Positions 19,512 through 28,687 of a stretch of 64,000 nt of DNA are shown in pieces; within the stretch, counting starts at the first letter, position 1, and each line of letters begins with the position of its first letter. Where the stretch lies: positions 151,558 through 215,557 of the forward strand of contig NZ_LGCI01000006.1 in NCBI RefSeq assembly GCF_001281525.1, in the 5' to 3' direction. The notes beneath the pieces were generated by a model. That model worked only from the letters and a program-made list of their open reading frames with translations, was not told the DNA's origin and did no database searches. A program made the position numbers and the translations under genes. This DNA is from Lysinibacillus macroides (lineage in GTDB: Bacteria > Bacillota > Bacilli > Bacillales_A > Planococcaceae).

Positions 19512-20528
19512 TTATTTATTGTTTAAGCCTTGATCTGCAATGTATAAAGCTAAGTCCATTAAGCGAGTAGAGTAACCAATTTCATTATCATACCAAGCAA
19601 GAACTTTTACCATTTTATTTTCTAACACCATTGTAGAAAGACCATCTACAGTTGATGAGTGATGGTTACCATTGTAATCAATTGATACTAATGGTAGCTC
19701 ATTGTAACCAAGAATACCTTTAAGTTCATTTTCAGAAGCTTCTTTTAAGGCTGCGTTAATGGATTCTTTTGTTACTTCTTCTTTTAGCTCTACCACTAAG
19801 TCTACACATGAAACGTTAGGTGTTGGGACACGCATAGAGAAGCCGTCTAACTTCCCTTTTAATTGTGGTAATACCTTTGAGACAGCTACAGCTGCACCTG
19901 TTGTTGTTGGAATCATAGATACTGCTCCAGCACGCGCACGACGTGGGTCTGAGTGCGGGAAGTCTAGGATTCGTTGGTCATTTGTATAAGAGTGAATTGT
20001 TGTCATCATACCGCGCTCAATGCCAAATTTTTCATCTAATATTTTTGCTACTGGTGCAAGACAGTTTGTTGTACAAGAAGCATTTGAAATTACATTATCC
20101 GTTGCTGAGTTGTAGTCTGTATGGTTTACACCCATTACAAATGTTGGCATCGCGCCTTTCGCTGGTGCAGAAAGAATTGCTTTTTTCGCACCTGCCTCTA
20201 CATGTTTGCCTACCTCTTCCATTGAGCGGAAGCGGCCAGTACATTCAAGCACTACATCTACATCTAGTTCGCCCCAAGGCAATTGTGCTGGGTCTTTTTC
20301 AGCGTATACTTTTACGCGTTTGCCATTTACTACGAAAGAATCTTCATCTGCATTGACTTCAGCATCATAGATACCGTGTACTGAATCATATTTCAATAAA
20401 TGTGCAAGTTGACCAGCATCCGTTAAATCGTTGACAGCTACTACTTCAATTTCATTATGCTCCATTGCCTCACGAAATACTAAACGTCCAATACGTCCAA
20501 ATCCATTAATCGCTAATTTTAATGCCAT
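19512..20528 (-). CDS. gap: Glyceraldehyde-3-phosphate dehydrogenase, glycolytic NAD type
   Basis: 338 residues; oxidises glyceraldehyde 3-phosphate to 1,3-bisphosphoglycerate. N-terminal Rossmann motif INGFGRIGRLVFRE, catalytic Cys in SNASCTTNCLAPVAK near 152-155, and WYDNEIGYS at the C-terminus. The ATG at 20528 is used; a longer frame starts from TTG inside the GGAGGAATT ribosome site. Placement right after cggR identifies it as the glycolytic GapA-type enzyme rather than a gluconeogenic GapB. Confidence 0.97.
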   Translation of the reverse strand: MALKLAINGFGRIGRLVFREAMEHNEIEVVAVNDLTDAGQLAHLLKYDSVHGIYDAEVNADEDSFVVNGKRVKVYAEKDPAQLPWGELDVDVVLECTGRFRSMEEVGKHVEAGAKKAILSAPAKGAMPTFVMGVNHTDYNSATDNVISNASCTTNCLAPVAKILDEKFGIERGMMTTIHSYTNDQRILDFPHSDPRRARAGAVSMIPTTTGAAVAVSKVLPQLKGKLDGFSMRVPTPNVSCVDLVVELKEEVTKESINAALKEASENELKGILGYNELPLVSIDYNGNHHSSTVDGLSTMVLENKMVKVLAWYDNEIGYSTRLMDLALYIADQGLNNK

Positions 20529-20647
20529 TGTTAATTCCTCCAATAATGTGTAGTATATGTCTCAAGTAAGAGAGACATCAAAGTTAATTTATGCTCATTC
20601 AAAAAATGCTATGGCACTTCTGAAAATGAGTGACTGGTTTTATCTGG

Positions 20648-21700
20648 TTATTCAAAATAACTATTTTCACTAGCTGGTAAACGAGCAGCAATAGCTTTTG
20701 CAGCCGCTTCATCTGTGATAAATATTGTTTGCTTTGGTGCTACCTTAAAATAAGAAAGCATGGCATTGACTTTTTGTCTTCCTGCTGCTACTGCAATCAC
20801 TTGTTGACTGTTTTTCACCTGTTCAAGCTGAATGCCAATCGTACGTATCCGATGTACCATCTCTCCCTCAGTATTAAAGTAATAACCAAACGCTTCACTG
20901 ACAGCGCCCTTCTCCTCTAAAATTCGTAAATCCTCAGGAGAAGAATTACGGCGAATCGCCATTTCCTCTGCAGAGCCAATTCCATGAATGACACAATCTG
21001 CATGATCATAAAACGTCATCATTTCTGTTACCATCGGCTCTGTTAACAATGCTTGATAAGCCTGCTCACTTAAATACTCAGGTAAAAATAATGTACGGTA
21101 CTGCGCCTCCATCTGCATGGCAAATGTTGCAACAAGTGTGTTTGCTTGCATTTGCATATCATGTCCAATGCCCCCGCGTGCAGCAACAAATGTGATATCT
21201 TTTGTTGTTTCTAATGGGTGAAGAAATTGCGCAAGAGATGCTACTGATTTCCCACCTGTGACGGCTACTACCTGTCCTTCAAAAGCTGTTGACATAAATT
21301 GTAACGCCGCTTCTTTGCCAAGCAAGGACAATATCGTATCGTCCTCGTTGTAATCACCTGGCACAACAACTACACGTTGTATACCAAAATGCGTTTCGAG
21401 CTGTTTCGCTAGCTGGGTTAGACCCGACCATTCATAAACAAGTGCTCTTAATTTTTCAATTACTACTTCACCATCATCTGTACATACCATACCCGATTTT
21501 TGTGAATCTAATAACCCTTGTTCACGTAAAATATCCGTTTCTTTACGTATTTCTCGCTCCGTCATTTTTAAGGTGTCTGCGAGAGTACGTCGTCCGATAG
21601 GCTGCATAAGTTGAACGGTTTGTAAAATTCGATATCTCAATTGCAGAAGCGGATACATTTCAGGAAGTAGCCTTTGCTGTGCCTCAGGAACAGTTAACAT
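20648..21700 (-). CDS. cggR: Central glycolytic genes regulator CggR
   Basis: 350-residue SorC/DeoR-family repressor. An N-terminal HTH region (about 35-75, with GRRTLADTLKMTEREIRKETDIL) and a C-terminal sugar-binding domain (about 90-340, with VTGGKSVASLA, AARGGIGHDMQMQAN and ADCVIHGIGSAEEMA) are visible. In Bacillus fructose-1,6-bisphosphate releases it from its operator to express gap and the glycolytic genes. The operator and promoter sit directly upstream, so it autoregulates cggR-gap. Confidence 0.96.
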   Translation of the reverse strand: MLTVPEAQQRLLPEMYPLLQLRYRILQTVQLMQPIGRRTLADTLKMTEREIRKETDILREQGLLDSQKSGMVCTDDGEVVIEKLRALVYEWSGLTQLAKQLETHFGIQRVVVVPGDYNEDDTILSLLGKEAALQFMSTAFEGQVVAVTGGKSVASLAQFLHPLETTKDITFVAARGGIGHDMQMQANTLVATFAMQMEAQYRTLFLPEYLSEQAYQALLTEPMVTEMMTFYDHADCVIHGIGSAEEMAIRRNSSPEDLRILEEKGAVSEAFGYYFNTEGEMVHRIRTIGIQLEQVKNSQQVIAVAAGRQKVNAMLSYFKVAPKQTIFITDEAAAKAIAARLPASENSYFE

Positions 21701-21739
21701 ATTTATCTACTCCCTTTTTATCATAATGGGATATTTTTA

Positions 21740-21766
21740 GTCCCACTATTTTAAATTGTGTCCCAC
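21740..21766 (-). promoter_or_regulatory. CggR operator
   Basis: Direct repeats GTGGGAC at 21766-21760 and 21746-21740 on the minus strand, exactly 20 bases apart. This is the spacing of the Bacillus subtilis CggR tandem operator (CGGGAC repeats). It lies just downstream of the promoter. Confidence 0.75.
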
Positions 21767-21776
21767 TTACACTTTA

Positions 21777-21805
21777 ATTATAATATGCTTTATTTGAAAG
21801 AGCAA
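21777..21805 (-). promoter_or_regulatory. Promoter of cggR-gap
   Basis: TTGCTC (21805-21800), 17-base spacer, TATAAT (21782-21777), followed 11 bases on by the CggR operator. Confidence 0.75.
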
Positions 21806-21824
21806 GTAGATTCAAAATTATTGT

Positions 21825-21868
21825 ATAAAAAAAAAGCCTTGCAGCGTTGAAAACACTACGAGGCTTTG
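21825..21868 (-). terminator. Terminator of the 40-aa gene
   Basis: AAAGCCT (minus strand, 21867-21861) pairs with AGGCTTT (21839-21833) with a 21-base loop, followed by nine T residues. Confidence 0.8.
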
Positions 21869-21874
21869 ATTTGC

Positions 21875-21997
21875 TTATTTTGTAAAGGATAAAATTGCGT
21901 TTTTCTTAAATCCTTCTAACGCTTTTGTTGCTTCACCTTTATTTGTAAATTCAAAAATACGAACATCCTTCTTCTCAAATACTGTAATAACCCACAT
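21875..21997 (-). CDS. Small conserved-looking protein, 40 aa
   Basis: ATG at 21997 after GGGAG, stop at 21875, terminator right after: a complete small transcription unit. The product starts MWVITVFEKKDVRIFEFT and ends AILSFTK; pattern of two beta strands, a helix (KGEATKALEGFKK) and a strand. No Cys, no membrane segment. The family is unknown to me; small proteins with a MWxxTVFE start occur in other Bacillaceae, as I recall. Confidence 0.75.
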   Translation of the reverse strand: MWVITVFEKKDVRIFEFTNKGEATKALEGFKKNAILSFTK

Positions 21998-22230
21998 TGT
22001 AAAATCTCCCTTCAATATTGTTTTTTTGTAATATAACAACTTCCAAAATCTATAATAATTTTCACCGACTGTTTTATAACAACTTCTTGCTTGATACCTA
22101 TTCTACGCCGATTTTATGGAAAAGGAAGCCCAATGTGAAGGTCTTCACAAACTGTTCAAATTCAAAACGCTTTCATTGAACAATTTGTGAATTGTGTGGA
22201 TTATAGCGAATAAAAGCTCTGATATATGGG

Positions 22231-22467
22231 CTATGCCTCATTCAAATACTCCATCAATGTGGCATAATCCAGCTTACCGTACTGAATGACTTGATCACCC
22301 AATTCAACTACAGGAATCATCAGCATATATTTTTCATGAATACGATCATCCAATTCAATATCAATAACCTCAATGTCGAAGGGTATATCCTCCTGTACAA
22401 GTTTTAATGTATGTAAGCCCTCGACACATAATGGACAATTTACCCGACTAAAAAACTTTACCAGCAT
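22231..22467 (-). CDS. Glutaredoxin-like thiol protein
   Basis: 78-residue thioredoxin-fold protein (DUF836/glutaredoxin-like) with the redox motif C-P-L-C at residues 11-14 and the cis-Pro region MIPVVELGD near 52. The short length and the VNCPLCVEGLHTL helix fit. The ATG follows GGAGGTG. It may reduce disulfides in the cytoplasm; partner unknown. A similar gene is found upstream of cggR in related genomes. Confidence 0.85.
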   Translation of the reverse strand: MLVKFFSRVNCPLCVEGLHTLKLVQEDIPFDIEVIDIELDDRIHEKYMLMIPVVELGDQVIQYGKLDYATLMEYLNEA

Positions 22468-22509
22468 TGTGCACCTCCTTCTCTTATTATATAGGAAGAG
22501 CCGTATCCT

Positions 22510-23427
22510 TTACTTATTCAGAGCTTTTGATGGTACAGCCGTAGTCTGTGTTTTTGTAACGGTCGTATTTTTGCCAATAATCACCGATGTCACCACAATA
22601 ATAGCTACAGCGATTGTAAACCAAGTAATGGATTCACCTAAAAAGAGTGTGGCAAAAAGAATCATTAAAAAAGGCTGTAAATATTGAATTTGACTTATTC
22701 TTGCAATGCCGCCAAGTGCCATACCACTATACCAGGCTACATAGGCTAAAAATTGACTAACAACAGCTAAATATAACAAGCTTATCCACGCTGTTATAGG
22801 AGCATAAAGCATCTCCATTGAGAAATGCAGGAAAACTGGAATAATAAAGAATGGTGCAGCGATGAGAATAGCCCAGGCAATCACTTGCCAGCTTCCTAAT
22901 TCCTTCGCTAGTTGACCACCCTCTGCATAGCTAAGACCTAATATGACCACTGCTGCTAATAATGCTAAATCGGCTAAATGTAATTGCCCTAGTCCAAGAT
23001 AAACCGCATAAACAATAACTGCTATCGCACCCGTAACACTAGAAAGCCAAAATTTCAAGGAAGGCCGCTCTCCTGCTCTCATGATGGCAAAGCCTGCTGT
23101 TGCTAGAGGTAAAAGCGCTAATTCTACAGCACCATGGGAAACCGGTAAGCTAACCATCGCCCAAGAAGTCAATAAAGGAAAGCCTAATACTGCCCCAAAC
23201 GATACAAGCAATAAGCTTTTAAATTGACGAACAGTGGGTAATTTTTCTTTTCTCATAAATAACACAATCGCTACAATGATTGCTGCCAGCACGACCCTCC
23301 CTAAGCCTACAATGGTTGCGCCAAAATAGGGTACAGCTACACTCGTTGCGGGCAATGTTAAACTAAAGCAAATAACCCCTAATAATCCTAACAGTAATCC
23401 TACTTTTTCTGTTTTTCGTTCCTGCAT
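22510..23427 (-). CDS. EamA-family (DMT) membrane transporter
   Basis: 305 residues with about ten hydrophobic helices in two EamA repeats (about 8-140 and 150-290), the drug/metabolite exporter fold; e.g. GLLGVICFSLTLPATSVAV at the start and FLAYVAWYSGMALGGIARIS in the second repeat. I use the ATG at 23427, preceded by AGGAGG; the open frame extends much further upstream but overlaps the divergent regulator. It is transcribed away from a MocR-type regulator, a common arrangement, so that regulator probably controls it. Substrate unknown, perhaps an amino acid or vitamer. Confidence 0.88.
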   Translation of the reverse strand: MQERKTEKVGLLLGLLGVICFSLTLPATSVAVPYFGATIVGLGRVVLAAIIVAIVLFMRKEKLPTVRQFKSLLLVSFGAVLGFPLLTSWAMVSLPVSHGAVELALLPLATAGFAIMRAGERPSLKFWLSSVTGAIAVIVYAVYLGLGQLHLADLALLAAVVILGLSYAEGGQLAKELGSWQVIAWAILIAAPFFIIPVFLHFSMEMLYAPITAWISLLYLAVVSQFLAYVAWYSGMALGGIARISQIQYLQPFLMILFATLFLGESITWFTIAVAIIVVTSVIIGKNTTVTKTQTTAVPSKALNK

Positions 23428-23551
23428 TATTCCCGACCTCCTATTTTCCATGCCATCTGTCCCTAGTATACTCAATAGTAAAAGGAGCCATATCAAAAAT
23501 AAATAGAATTTTCTATCATCTGTCCTGGTACAGTTAAAGGAGAGAGCCATA

Positions 23552-24925
23552 ATGCAGACCAAATATTTAGAAATTATTAAGGATATTAAGACCCAGCTTG
23601 CGAAGGGCATATTGACTACAGGTAGCAAGCTGCCATCGGTAAGACAATTAGCTCAGCAATTTTCATGTAGTAAAAATACAGTGATACGAGCCTATAATGA
23701 GCTAGAAAAAGAGCACCTTATTTTTTCTATCCCCAAAAGTGGCTATTACGTTGTCAATAAAGCTACCCAGCCTAGCACACAGCCACAGATCATTGATTTT
23801 TTATCTGCTGGGCCAGATAAACGCATTATGCCGTATATAGAATTTCAGCATTGTATAAACCAAGCCATTGACACTTACAAGGAGGAATTGTTTAGTTATA
23901 ATGATCAGCAGGGACTTTCTTCTCTACGTGTTCAATTAGCAAAGTATTTGCAAGGCTTGCAGGTCTTTACCAATCCTGAGCGGCTCTTTATTGTGTCAGG
24001 CTCTCAGCAAGCACTGCATTTATTAGCGTCCATGCCCTTTCCAAACGGCAAACACAATATATTAGTTGAGCAGCCCACCTATTTTGGCTTTATCGAGTCT
24101 GTCCGTCTTCAGCAAGCTACTACGTTTGGCATTGATCTAACAATGGAGGGTATTGATTTAGAGCAGCTGGAGTATATTTTTCGCAACAATGATATAAAAT
24201 TTTTCTATATTGTACCGAGATTTCATAATCCACTTGGCCATAGCTATACAAATGATGAGAAAAAACGCATTGTAGAGCTTGCCGAAAAGTATAATGTTTA
24301 TATTGTGGAGGATGATTTTTTAGGGGATTTAGATCCAAACACGAAGTCAGATCCATTATTTGCTTATAATCCTTCTGGCAGAGTGATTTATATTAAAAGC
24401 TTTTCAAAGGTATTTTTACCTGGCTTACGAGTAGGCGTAGTGGTACTTCCAGCTTTAATGATTAATGATTTTTCCCGCTATAAATTTAGTGCTGATTTCA
24501 ATAGCTCTGTGCTTTCACAGGGTGCGTTAGATATTTATTTAAAAAGTGGTATGTTTAACAGCCATATTAAAGCGATAAAAGAGCTCTATAGCAGAAAAAT
24601 GAACGCTTTACAGATAGCCTGCGAAGCATTGCTACCTAGCCATACTTTTTTCACGAAGCCGACTTCTGGATTTTATCTTTCTATTATCCTGCCAGCGCAT
24701 ATAAGTGCCAAGCAGCTTGTTCATTTATTACACGAAAAAAATATATGGATGGATGATGCCGCCAGAATGTTTTTGCCAGCCTATCAACAGGATCATCTTA
24801 TTCGCTTAAGTATCTCCCAGGTTGATGAACATCTTATTGAAGAGGGAATGAAAGAATTAGTCTACTGTCTTTCATTATTAGAACGCCATAAAAATAGCTA
24901 TAAAAATGTCCATCATCTATTATAA
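23552..24925 (+). CDS. MocR/GabR-type regulator (GntR HTH fused to aminotransferase fold)
   Basis: 457 residues. Residues 1-70 are a GntR winged helix (GSKLPSVRQLAQQFSCSKNTVIRAYNELEKE is split over positions 25-56); residues 90-445 are a fold-type I aminotransferase domain used as a PLP-dependent sensor, with the PLP lysine in YIKSFSKVFLPGLRVG near 285. ATG after AAAGGAGAG. Divergent from the EamA transporter 125 bases away; by family precedent it should sense PLP plus an amino compound and regulate that transporter. Confidence 0.92.
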   Translation: MQTKYLEIIKDIKTQLAKGILTTGSKLPSVRQLAQQFSCSKNTVIRAYNELEKEHLIFSIPKSGYYVVNKATQPSTQPQIIDFLSAGPDKRIMPYIEFQHCINQAIDTYKEELFSYNDQQGLSSLRVQLAKYLQGLQVFTNPERLFIVSGSQQALHLLASMPFPNGKHNILVEQPTYFGFIESVRLQQATTFGIDLTMEGIDLEQLEYIFRNNDIKFFYIVPRFHNPLGHSYTNDEKKRIVELAEKYNVYIVEDDFLGDLDPNTKSDPLFAYNPSGRVIYIKSFSKVFLPGLRVGVVVLPALMINDFSRYKFSADFNSSVLSQGALDIYLKSGMFNSHIKAIKELYSRKMNALQIACEALLPSHTFFTKPTSGFYLSIILPAHISAKQLVHLLHEKNIWMDDAARMFLPAYQQDHLIRLSISQVDEHLIEEGMKELVYCLSLLERHKNSYKNVHHLL

Positions 24926-24972
24926 AAGGCATTGCGTGTAGATGACCTACACAGCAATGCCTTGTTGTTTAG
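24925..24972. terminator. Bidirectional terminator between convergent genes
   Basis: AAGGCATTGC (24927-24936) pairs with GCAATGCCTT (24954-24963); an inner GTGTAG/CTACAC pair extends the stem. T runs lie on the plus side and A runs on the left. Confidence 0.85.
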
Positions 24973-24973
24973 A

Positions 24974-27247
24974 TTATTTTAAATGTGTATCAAGGAATTT
25001 TATCATAGCATTATAAAATTCGATTCTGTTTTCTTCATTTGCAAAGCCGTGCCCTTCATTATCCTTTAACATATACTCTACATCTACACCTCTAGCACGT
25101 AAGGCTTCCACAATTTGGTCGGATTCCGCTTTATTAACACGTGGATCATTTGCACCTTGAGCAACAAATAATGGTGTTTTAATTTGATCTGCATGGAAGA
25201 CAGGTGATACAGCTGTTAATAATTCTTTATCTTCCTCTGGATGACCTACTCGTTCATAAAACATATTGCGCATCGTTTCCCAGTATGGCGGAATCGTATC
25301 AAGTAATGTAAAGATATTCGATACACCTACGTAATCCACTGCTGCGGCATATAAATCAGGTGTATACGTAATACCAGCTAATGTCGCATAGCCACCAAAT
25401 GATGCACCATAAATACCGATACGCTCAGGGTCTGCAATGCCTTGGTCAATCGCCCATTCCACGCCATCTGTAATATCATCTTGAATTTTTAGACCCCATT
25501 GCTTATTACCAGCCTGTAGGAATTCCTTACCATAGCCAGTGGAAGAACGGAAATTCACTTGTAATACAGCATAGCCACGATTTGCTAAAAGCTGAACTTC
25601 TGGGTTAAAGCCCCACATATCACGAGCCCATGGTCCACCATGTGGATTGACAATAAGCGGCAGATTTTTTGCCTCTTTATTTTTCGGTAATGTCAAATAG
25701 CCATTTATTATTAAACCATCTCGACTCTTATAAGAAATTGGATGCATCTCAGCTAGCTCTTCAGGATTTAACCAAGGGCTTAACGTGGCTAGCTCTGTCA
25801 GTTCATCTGTTGTTGAGTCATAGTAGTAATACTTCCCATAGACTGTGTCACTTGAAATGCTGACAATAAATTTTGTCATCTCTTTATTGTAATCATTAAT
25901 GCCTAATTCACTTTCATGAACACCAAGCTTGTCTTGAATTTTACGGAAGAGCTGTTCAAAGTTTTCGTCAAAGAATTGATAATGCGGTTTATCAGTAATA
26001 TATGCACCATATAATACCTTATCTTGTTCAGCGCTATATAACACGCCTGCAACATCGACTTCCTCATTGGACATAATCACTTGCTCATTACCTTCTAAGT
26101 CATACTTCACAACTTCTACTTTATCTCTGCCTTTGTTAGATGTAGCATAAATATATTGATTATCTTTTGAGAAAGCTAAGGGCATCACGTCATCGCCTGC
26201 TTCGATTTCAATAAATGGTTTAAATTCGTCTTGCTCAGAATCGCGGTAAAGAATAGTTCCTTCTACACCGTCAGAAGCTACAGCAACGCGCACTTCTCCA
26301 TTGCGATCGGCTAACCAGTCTGCAATATTTCCTGGGTTTTTAGTAACATGTGTTGTTTCACCCGTCTTAACATTTAGCTTATACACATCAAAAACGGTTG
26401 CATCCTCTTTATTCATCATAATTAGAATTTCATCTTTAACACCTTGAAGACCACTTAATATCCCTACTGTTACATTTGGATAAGGTGTTAAATCTTGTTC
26501 CTTAGCACCATTAAATGTCGTTGAATAAATATGGTAGTTTTCATCGCCCCCATTATCCTTTAAATAAAGTAATGTATCGTCCTTCCAGAAGAATCCTGCA
26601 ATATCACGGTCTGTTGAATTGGAAACACGAACTGGCTCACTATCATCATTCATCTTTTTTACGAATACATTGAAGCGATTTTCCCATGCAGAGGAAAATG
26701 TAATATAATTGCCATCAGGTGAAAGCTCATAACCAAAATTCCCAGGGTTTTTCATAAAATCCTCCACAGAGATTTCTGGAACACCTTCGTTATTTGTAGC
26801 ATTTTTAATATTTTTAGCATTGCTTAAAATTTTATTTGCATCCTGTGTTGAAATATATTCATTATTAATGGAAACACCATTCCATAAGCCAAGTTTACTT
26901 GCTTTTTCCCAATAGGCTGCAAGTGAGGCTTCTTGGTCTTCTTTATTTAAAGCTCTTACTAAAATACGGGCTGCTTCATCACGTTTAATCGCTACAGTTA
27001 AATCTGTAAGCTCCTCAGTTTTTACCCATTTATCTATAATTTGCTGACGCATTGAATCTGATCCATGCTGGAATGTTAAAGTTGTTACAGCTAAATTTAA
27101 AAATTCCTGCGCTGATAACTGTTCCTCTTGTGCAATAACTACACCATGTGTTTCATTAGCGGCATGTACCTCTTGTATGGTTGCAGGAAGTACAGCAGAT
27201 GTTGTTAAAATCATCGCCAATGATGCTGATAAAAATCTTTTTTTCAA
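24974..27247 (-). CDS. Secreted S9-family peptidase (prolyl oligopeptidase/acylaminoacyl peptidase type)
   Basis: 757 residues with a signal peptide (about 1-29, VHA cut). Residues about 45-145 resemble weak SLH-type or wall-binding repeats (LNLAVTTLTF, AARILVRAL, ASKLGLW). A seven-bladed propeller (about 160-490) precedes the alpha/beta hydrolase with VNPHGGPWARD, nucleophile Ser in GIYGASFGGYATL near 610, Asp in VAQGANDPRVN near 695 and His in EGHGFANEEN near 730. Likely cleaves peptides at the cell surface; the exact specificity cannot be read. It stands alone with a strong promoter and a palindromic operator. Confidence 0.9.
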   Translation of the reverse strand: MKKRFLSASLAMILTTSAVLPATIQEVHAANETHGVVIAQEEQLSAQEFLNLAVTTLTFQHGSDSMRQQIIDKWVKTEELTDLTVAIKRDEAARILVRALNKEDQEASLAAYWEKASKLGLWNGVSINNEYISTQDANKILSNAKNIKNATNNEGVPEISVEDFMKNPGNFGYELSPDGNYITFSSAWENRFNVFVKKMNDDSEPVRVSNSTDRDIAGFFWKDDTLLYLKDNGGDENYHIYSTTFNGAKEQDLTPYPNVTVGILSGLQGVKDEILIMMNKEDATVFDVYKLNVKTGETTHVTKNPGNIADWLADRNGEVRVAVASDGVEGTILYRDSEQDEFKPFIEIEAGDDVMPLAFSKDNQYIYATSNKGRDKVEVVKYDLEGNEQVIMSNEEVDVAGVLYSAEQDKVLYGAYITDKPHYQFFDENFEQLFRKIQDKLGVHESELGINDYNKEMTKFIVSISSDTVYGKYYYYDSTTDELTELATLSPWLNPEELAEMHPISYKSRDGLIINGYLTLPKNKEAKNLPLIVNPHGGPWARDMWGFNPEVQLLANRGYAVLQVNFRSSTGYGKEFLQAGNKQWGLKIQDDITDGVEWAIDQGIADPERIGIYGASFGGYATLAGITYTPDLYAAAVDYVGVSNIFTLLDTIPPYWETMRNMFYERVGHPEEDKELLTAVSPVFHADQIKTPLFVAQGANDPRVNKAESDQIVEALRARGVDVEYMLKDNEGHGFANEENRIEFYNAMIKFLDTHLK

Positions 27248-27275
27248 AATGATTCCTCCTTATATCAGTTTACGT

Positions 27276-27294
27276 TATATCGAATTTCGATATA
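27276..27294 (-). promoter_or_regulatory. Perfect 19-bp palindrome at the start site of the S9 peptidase gene
   Basis: TATATCGAA-T-TTCGATATA, nine-base arms around one central base, 5 bases downstream of the -10 box. The location over the transcription start is typical of a repressor operator. The regulator is not known. Confidence 0.65.
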
Positions 27295-27299
27295 CATAA

Positions 27300-27327
27300 A
27301 TTATAACAACTCTCAAACTGTTGTCAA
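27300..27327 (-). promoter_or_regulatory. Promoter of the S9 peptidase gene
   Basis: Consensus TTGACA (27327-27322), 16-base spacer, consensus TATAAT (27305-27300). Confidence 0.78.
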
Positions 27328-27464
27328 TAATTGATAGTATCTTATGACAATTTCCTTTTCCTCCATAAAAACAAATCCAATGAATTAACATTTATGATGT
27401 ATGAAATGGACTTAAGCTGACATACTAAATACTGCAACAAAATAACATTGAGGAGGCGTTTCTT

Positions 27465-28079
27465 TTGTCACAATCGTTTTATAACGAATCATCCAATCAA
27501 AACAATTTTAATCAACAGCAAAGCCTAAATCATGGTGGTCACGAAATGATGGATATGCACGAAACAATTGGTGAGATTACGGCTGGTATGAACCAAGCCA
27601 TTATTTTACGTCCGCATATAAAGGACCCTGAATTATTAAGCATTTTAGATCGCCAATACAATTTTACATTAGGCATGTATAACACAATTGTTGAATCTTT
27701 TAAAACAGGTCATGACCCAGCTGTTCCTACAGGGCGCTACCAAATGGAGACAGGAAATAATTTTAAATATGGCATGACGCCTGGTCAACCGAAAAAGCCA
27801 ATGCAAAATGCGAATGAAATCAATGATGAAATGATTTCTGGCTTCTTGTTGGGCGCGCAAAAAGGAGCGGCAAAATGTATGACTACGGCTGCTTTGGAAA
27901 CAACAAACCCTGTTGTACGCCGTGTTGTGGCTGATAGCATTCCTAACTGTATCGAAATGGGCTATGAACTATCGATTTATCAAAATAAACATGGTTATTA
28001 TCAGGTTCCTCAATATTCTCAACAGGATATGCAAATCATGCTCAATGCACACGAAACAACATCCAATCCACTTCATTAA
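27465..28079 (+). CDS. CotF-like spore coat protein
   Basis: 204 residues of the coat protein F family, which has a ferritin-like helical bundle. The N-terminal 30 residues are Asn/Gln-rich; then METIGEITAG-like helices (HETIGEITAGMNQAIILRPH, LDRQYNFTLGMYNTIVESF, ISGFLLGAQKGAAKCMTTAALE) and a Tyr/Gln-rich C-terminus. A TTG start at 27465 follows GAGGAGGCG; no ATG is available nearby. The gene implies a spore former. A mother-cell sigma factor is expected, but I could not assign its promoter. Confidence 0.88.
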   Translation: MSQSFYNESSNQNNFNQQQSLNHGGHEMMDMHETIGEITAGMNQAIILRPHIKDPELLSILDRQYNFTLGMYNTIVESFKTGHDPAVPTGRYQMETGNNFKYGMTPGQPKKPMQNANEINDEMISGFLLGAQKGAAKCMTTAALETTNPVVRRVVADSIPNCIEMGYELSIYQNKHGYYQVPQYSQQDMQIMLNAHETTSNPLH

Positions 28080-28080
28080 A

Positions 28081-28124
28081 AAACAGTCCATGGCGACCTC
28101 TCATCGCCATGGACTGTTTTTATG
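28081..28124 (+). terminator. Terminator of the coat protein gene
   Basis: AAACAGTCCATGGCGA pairs with TCGCCATGGACTGTTT with a short loop (CCTCTCA), then TTTAT. Nearly perfect 16-bp stem. Confidence 0.9.
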
Positions 28125-28162
28125 AAAATATTTTCATTCAACTTTGCGAATTTATGGCAAAA

Positions 28163-28195
28163 AAAAGAATCCCCTCAGATAGGATTCTTTTTTTG
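28163..28195. terminator. Second hairpin, A-run/T-run flanked
   Basis: AAGAATCC (28165-28172) pairs with GGATTCTT (28182-28189) flanked by A7 and T7, so it can work in either direction. From here to 28400 no gene is visible. Confidence 0.7.
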
Positions 28196-28400
28196 ACTAT
28201 CACTAGTCTTCACGTACAGTATGTTCACTAAAAAATAATTTGGAGTTGTTGCTTTCTTGAAGGTTTGAAAGGAAGAAATAGGGGAATAATGCCAACTAGA
28301 GCAATATTCCCGATATTTTTCCTCTCTATCTCCACTAAGCAGGCTGCTAAACTACTTATTAGGAGATTGAGCTATAACAGTCTATCAATAATCAGTAAAA

Positions 28401-28475
28401 TGGCGCCCTCGGAGGGAATCGAACCCCCAGTGCAAGAACCGGAATCTTACGTGTTATCCATTACACCACGAGGGC
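28401..28475 (-). tRNA. tRNA-Arg, anticodon CCG
   Basis: 75 nt including an encoded CCA (28403-28401). GCCCTCG pairs with CGAGGGC; discriminator G; D-arm GTGTAATGGATAACAC; anticodon loop TTCCGGT with CCG in the middle; T-arm GGGGGTTCGATTCCCTC. Decodes CGG. It lies alone between coat gene and clpP. Confidence 0.95.
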
Positions 28476-28687
28476 AATTAAACACAAAAAAAAGTACTCA
28501 CTCTAGGCTTGCGAAAAGCATGATGTAGATAACCCTCATTTTTGAAGCATACCTGCAAAATAGTGTAACGTACTTTAAACTTATGACCTTAATCATTATA
28601 CAAACGTCTCGCCTATAATTCAACCATAGAATGCAAAAACAATTTTATTTTTTTTCTTGAATTAATTTCACTTTAGCAGGGTTAATA

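Noticed and set aside
27400-27464. Sigma-K or sigma-E promoter for the coat gene (CATACTAAAT)
   Set aside because: Partial -10 match only and no -35 at the needed distance.
28265-28528. 87-codon frame across tRNA-Arg
   Set aside because: It reads through the opposite strand of a tRNA; the protein-like segment is the known artefact of antisense tRNA.
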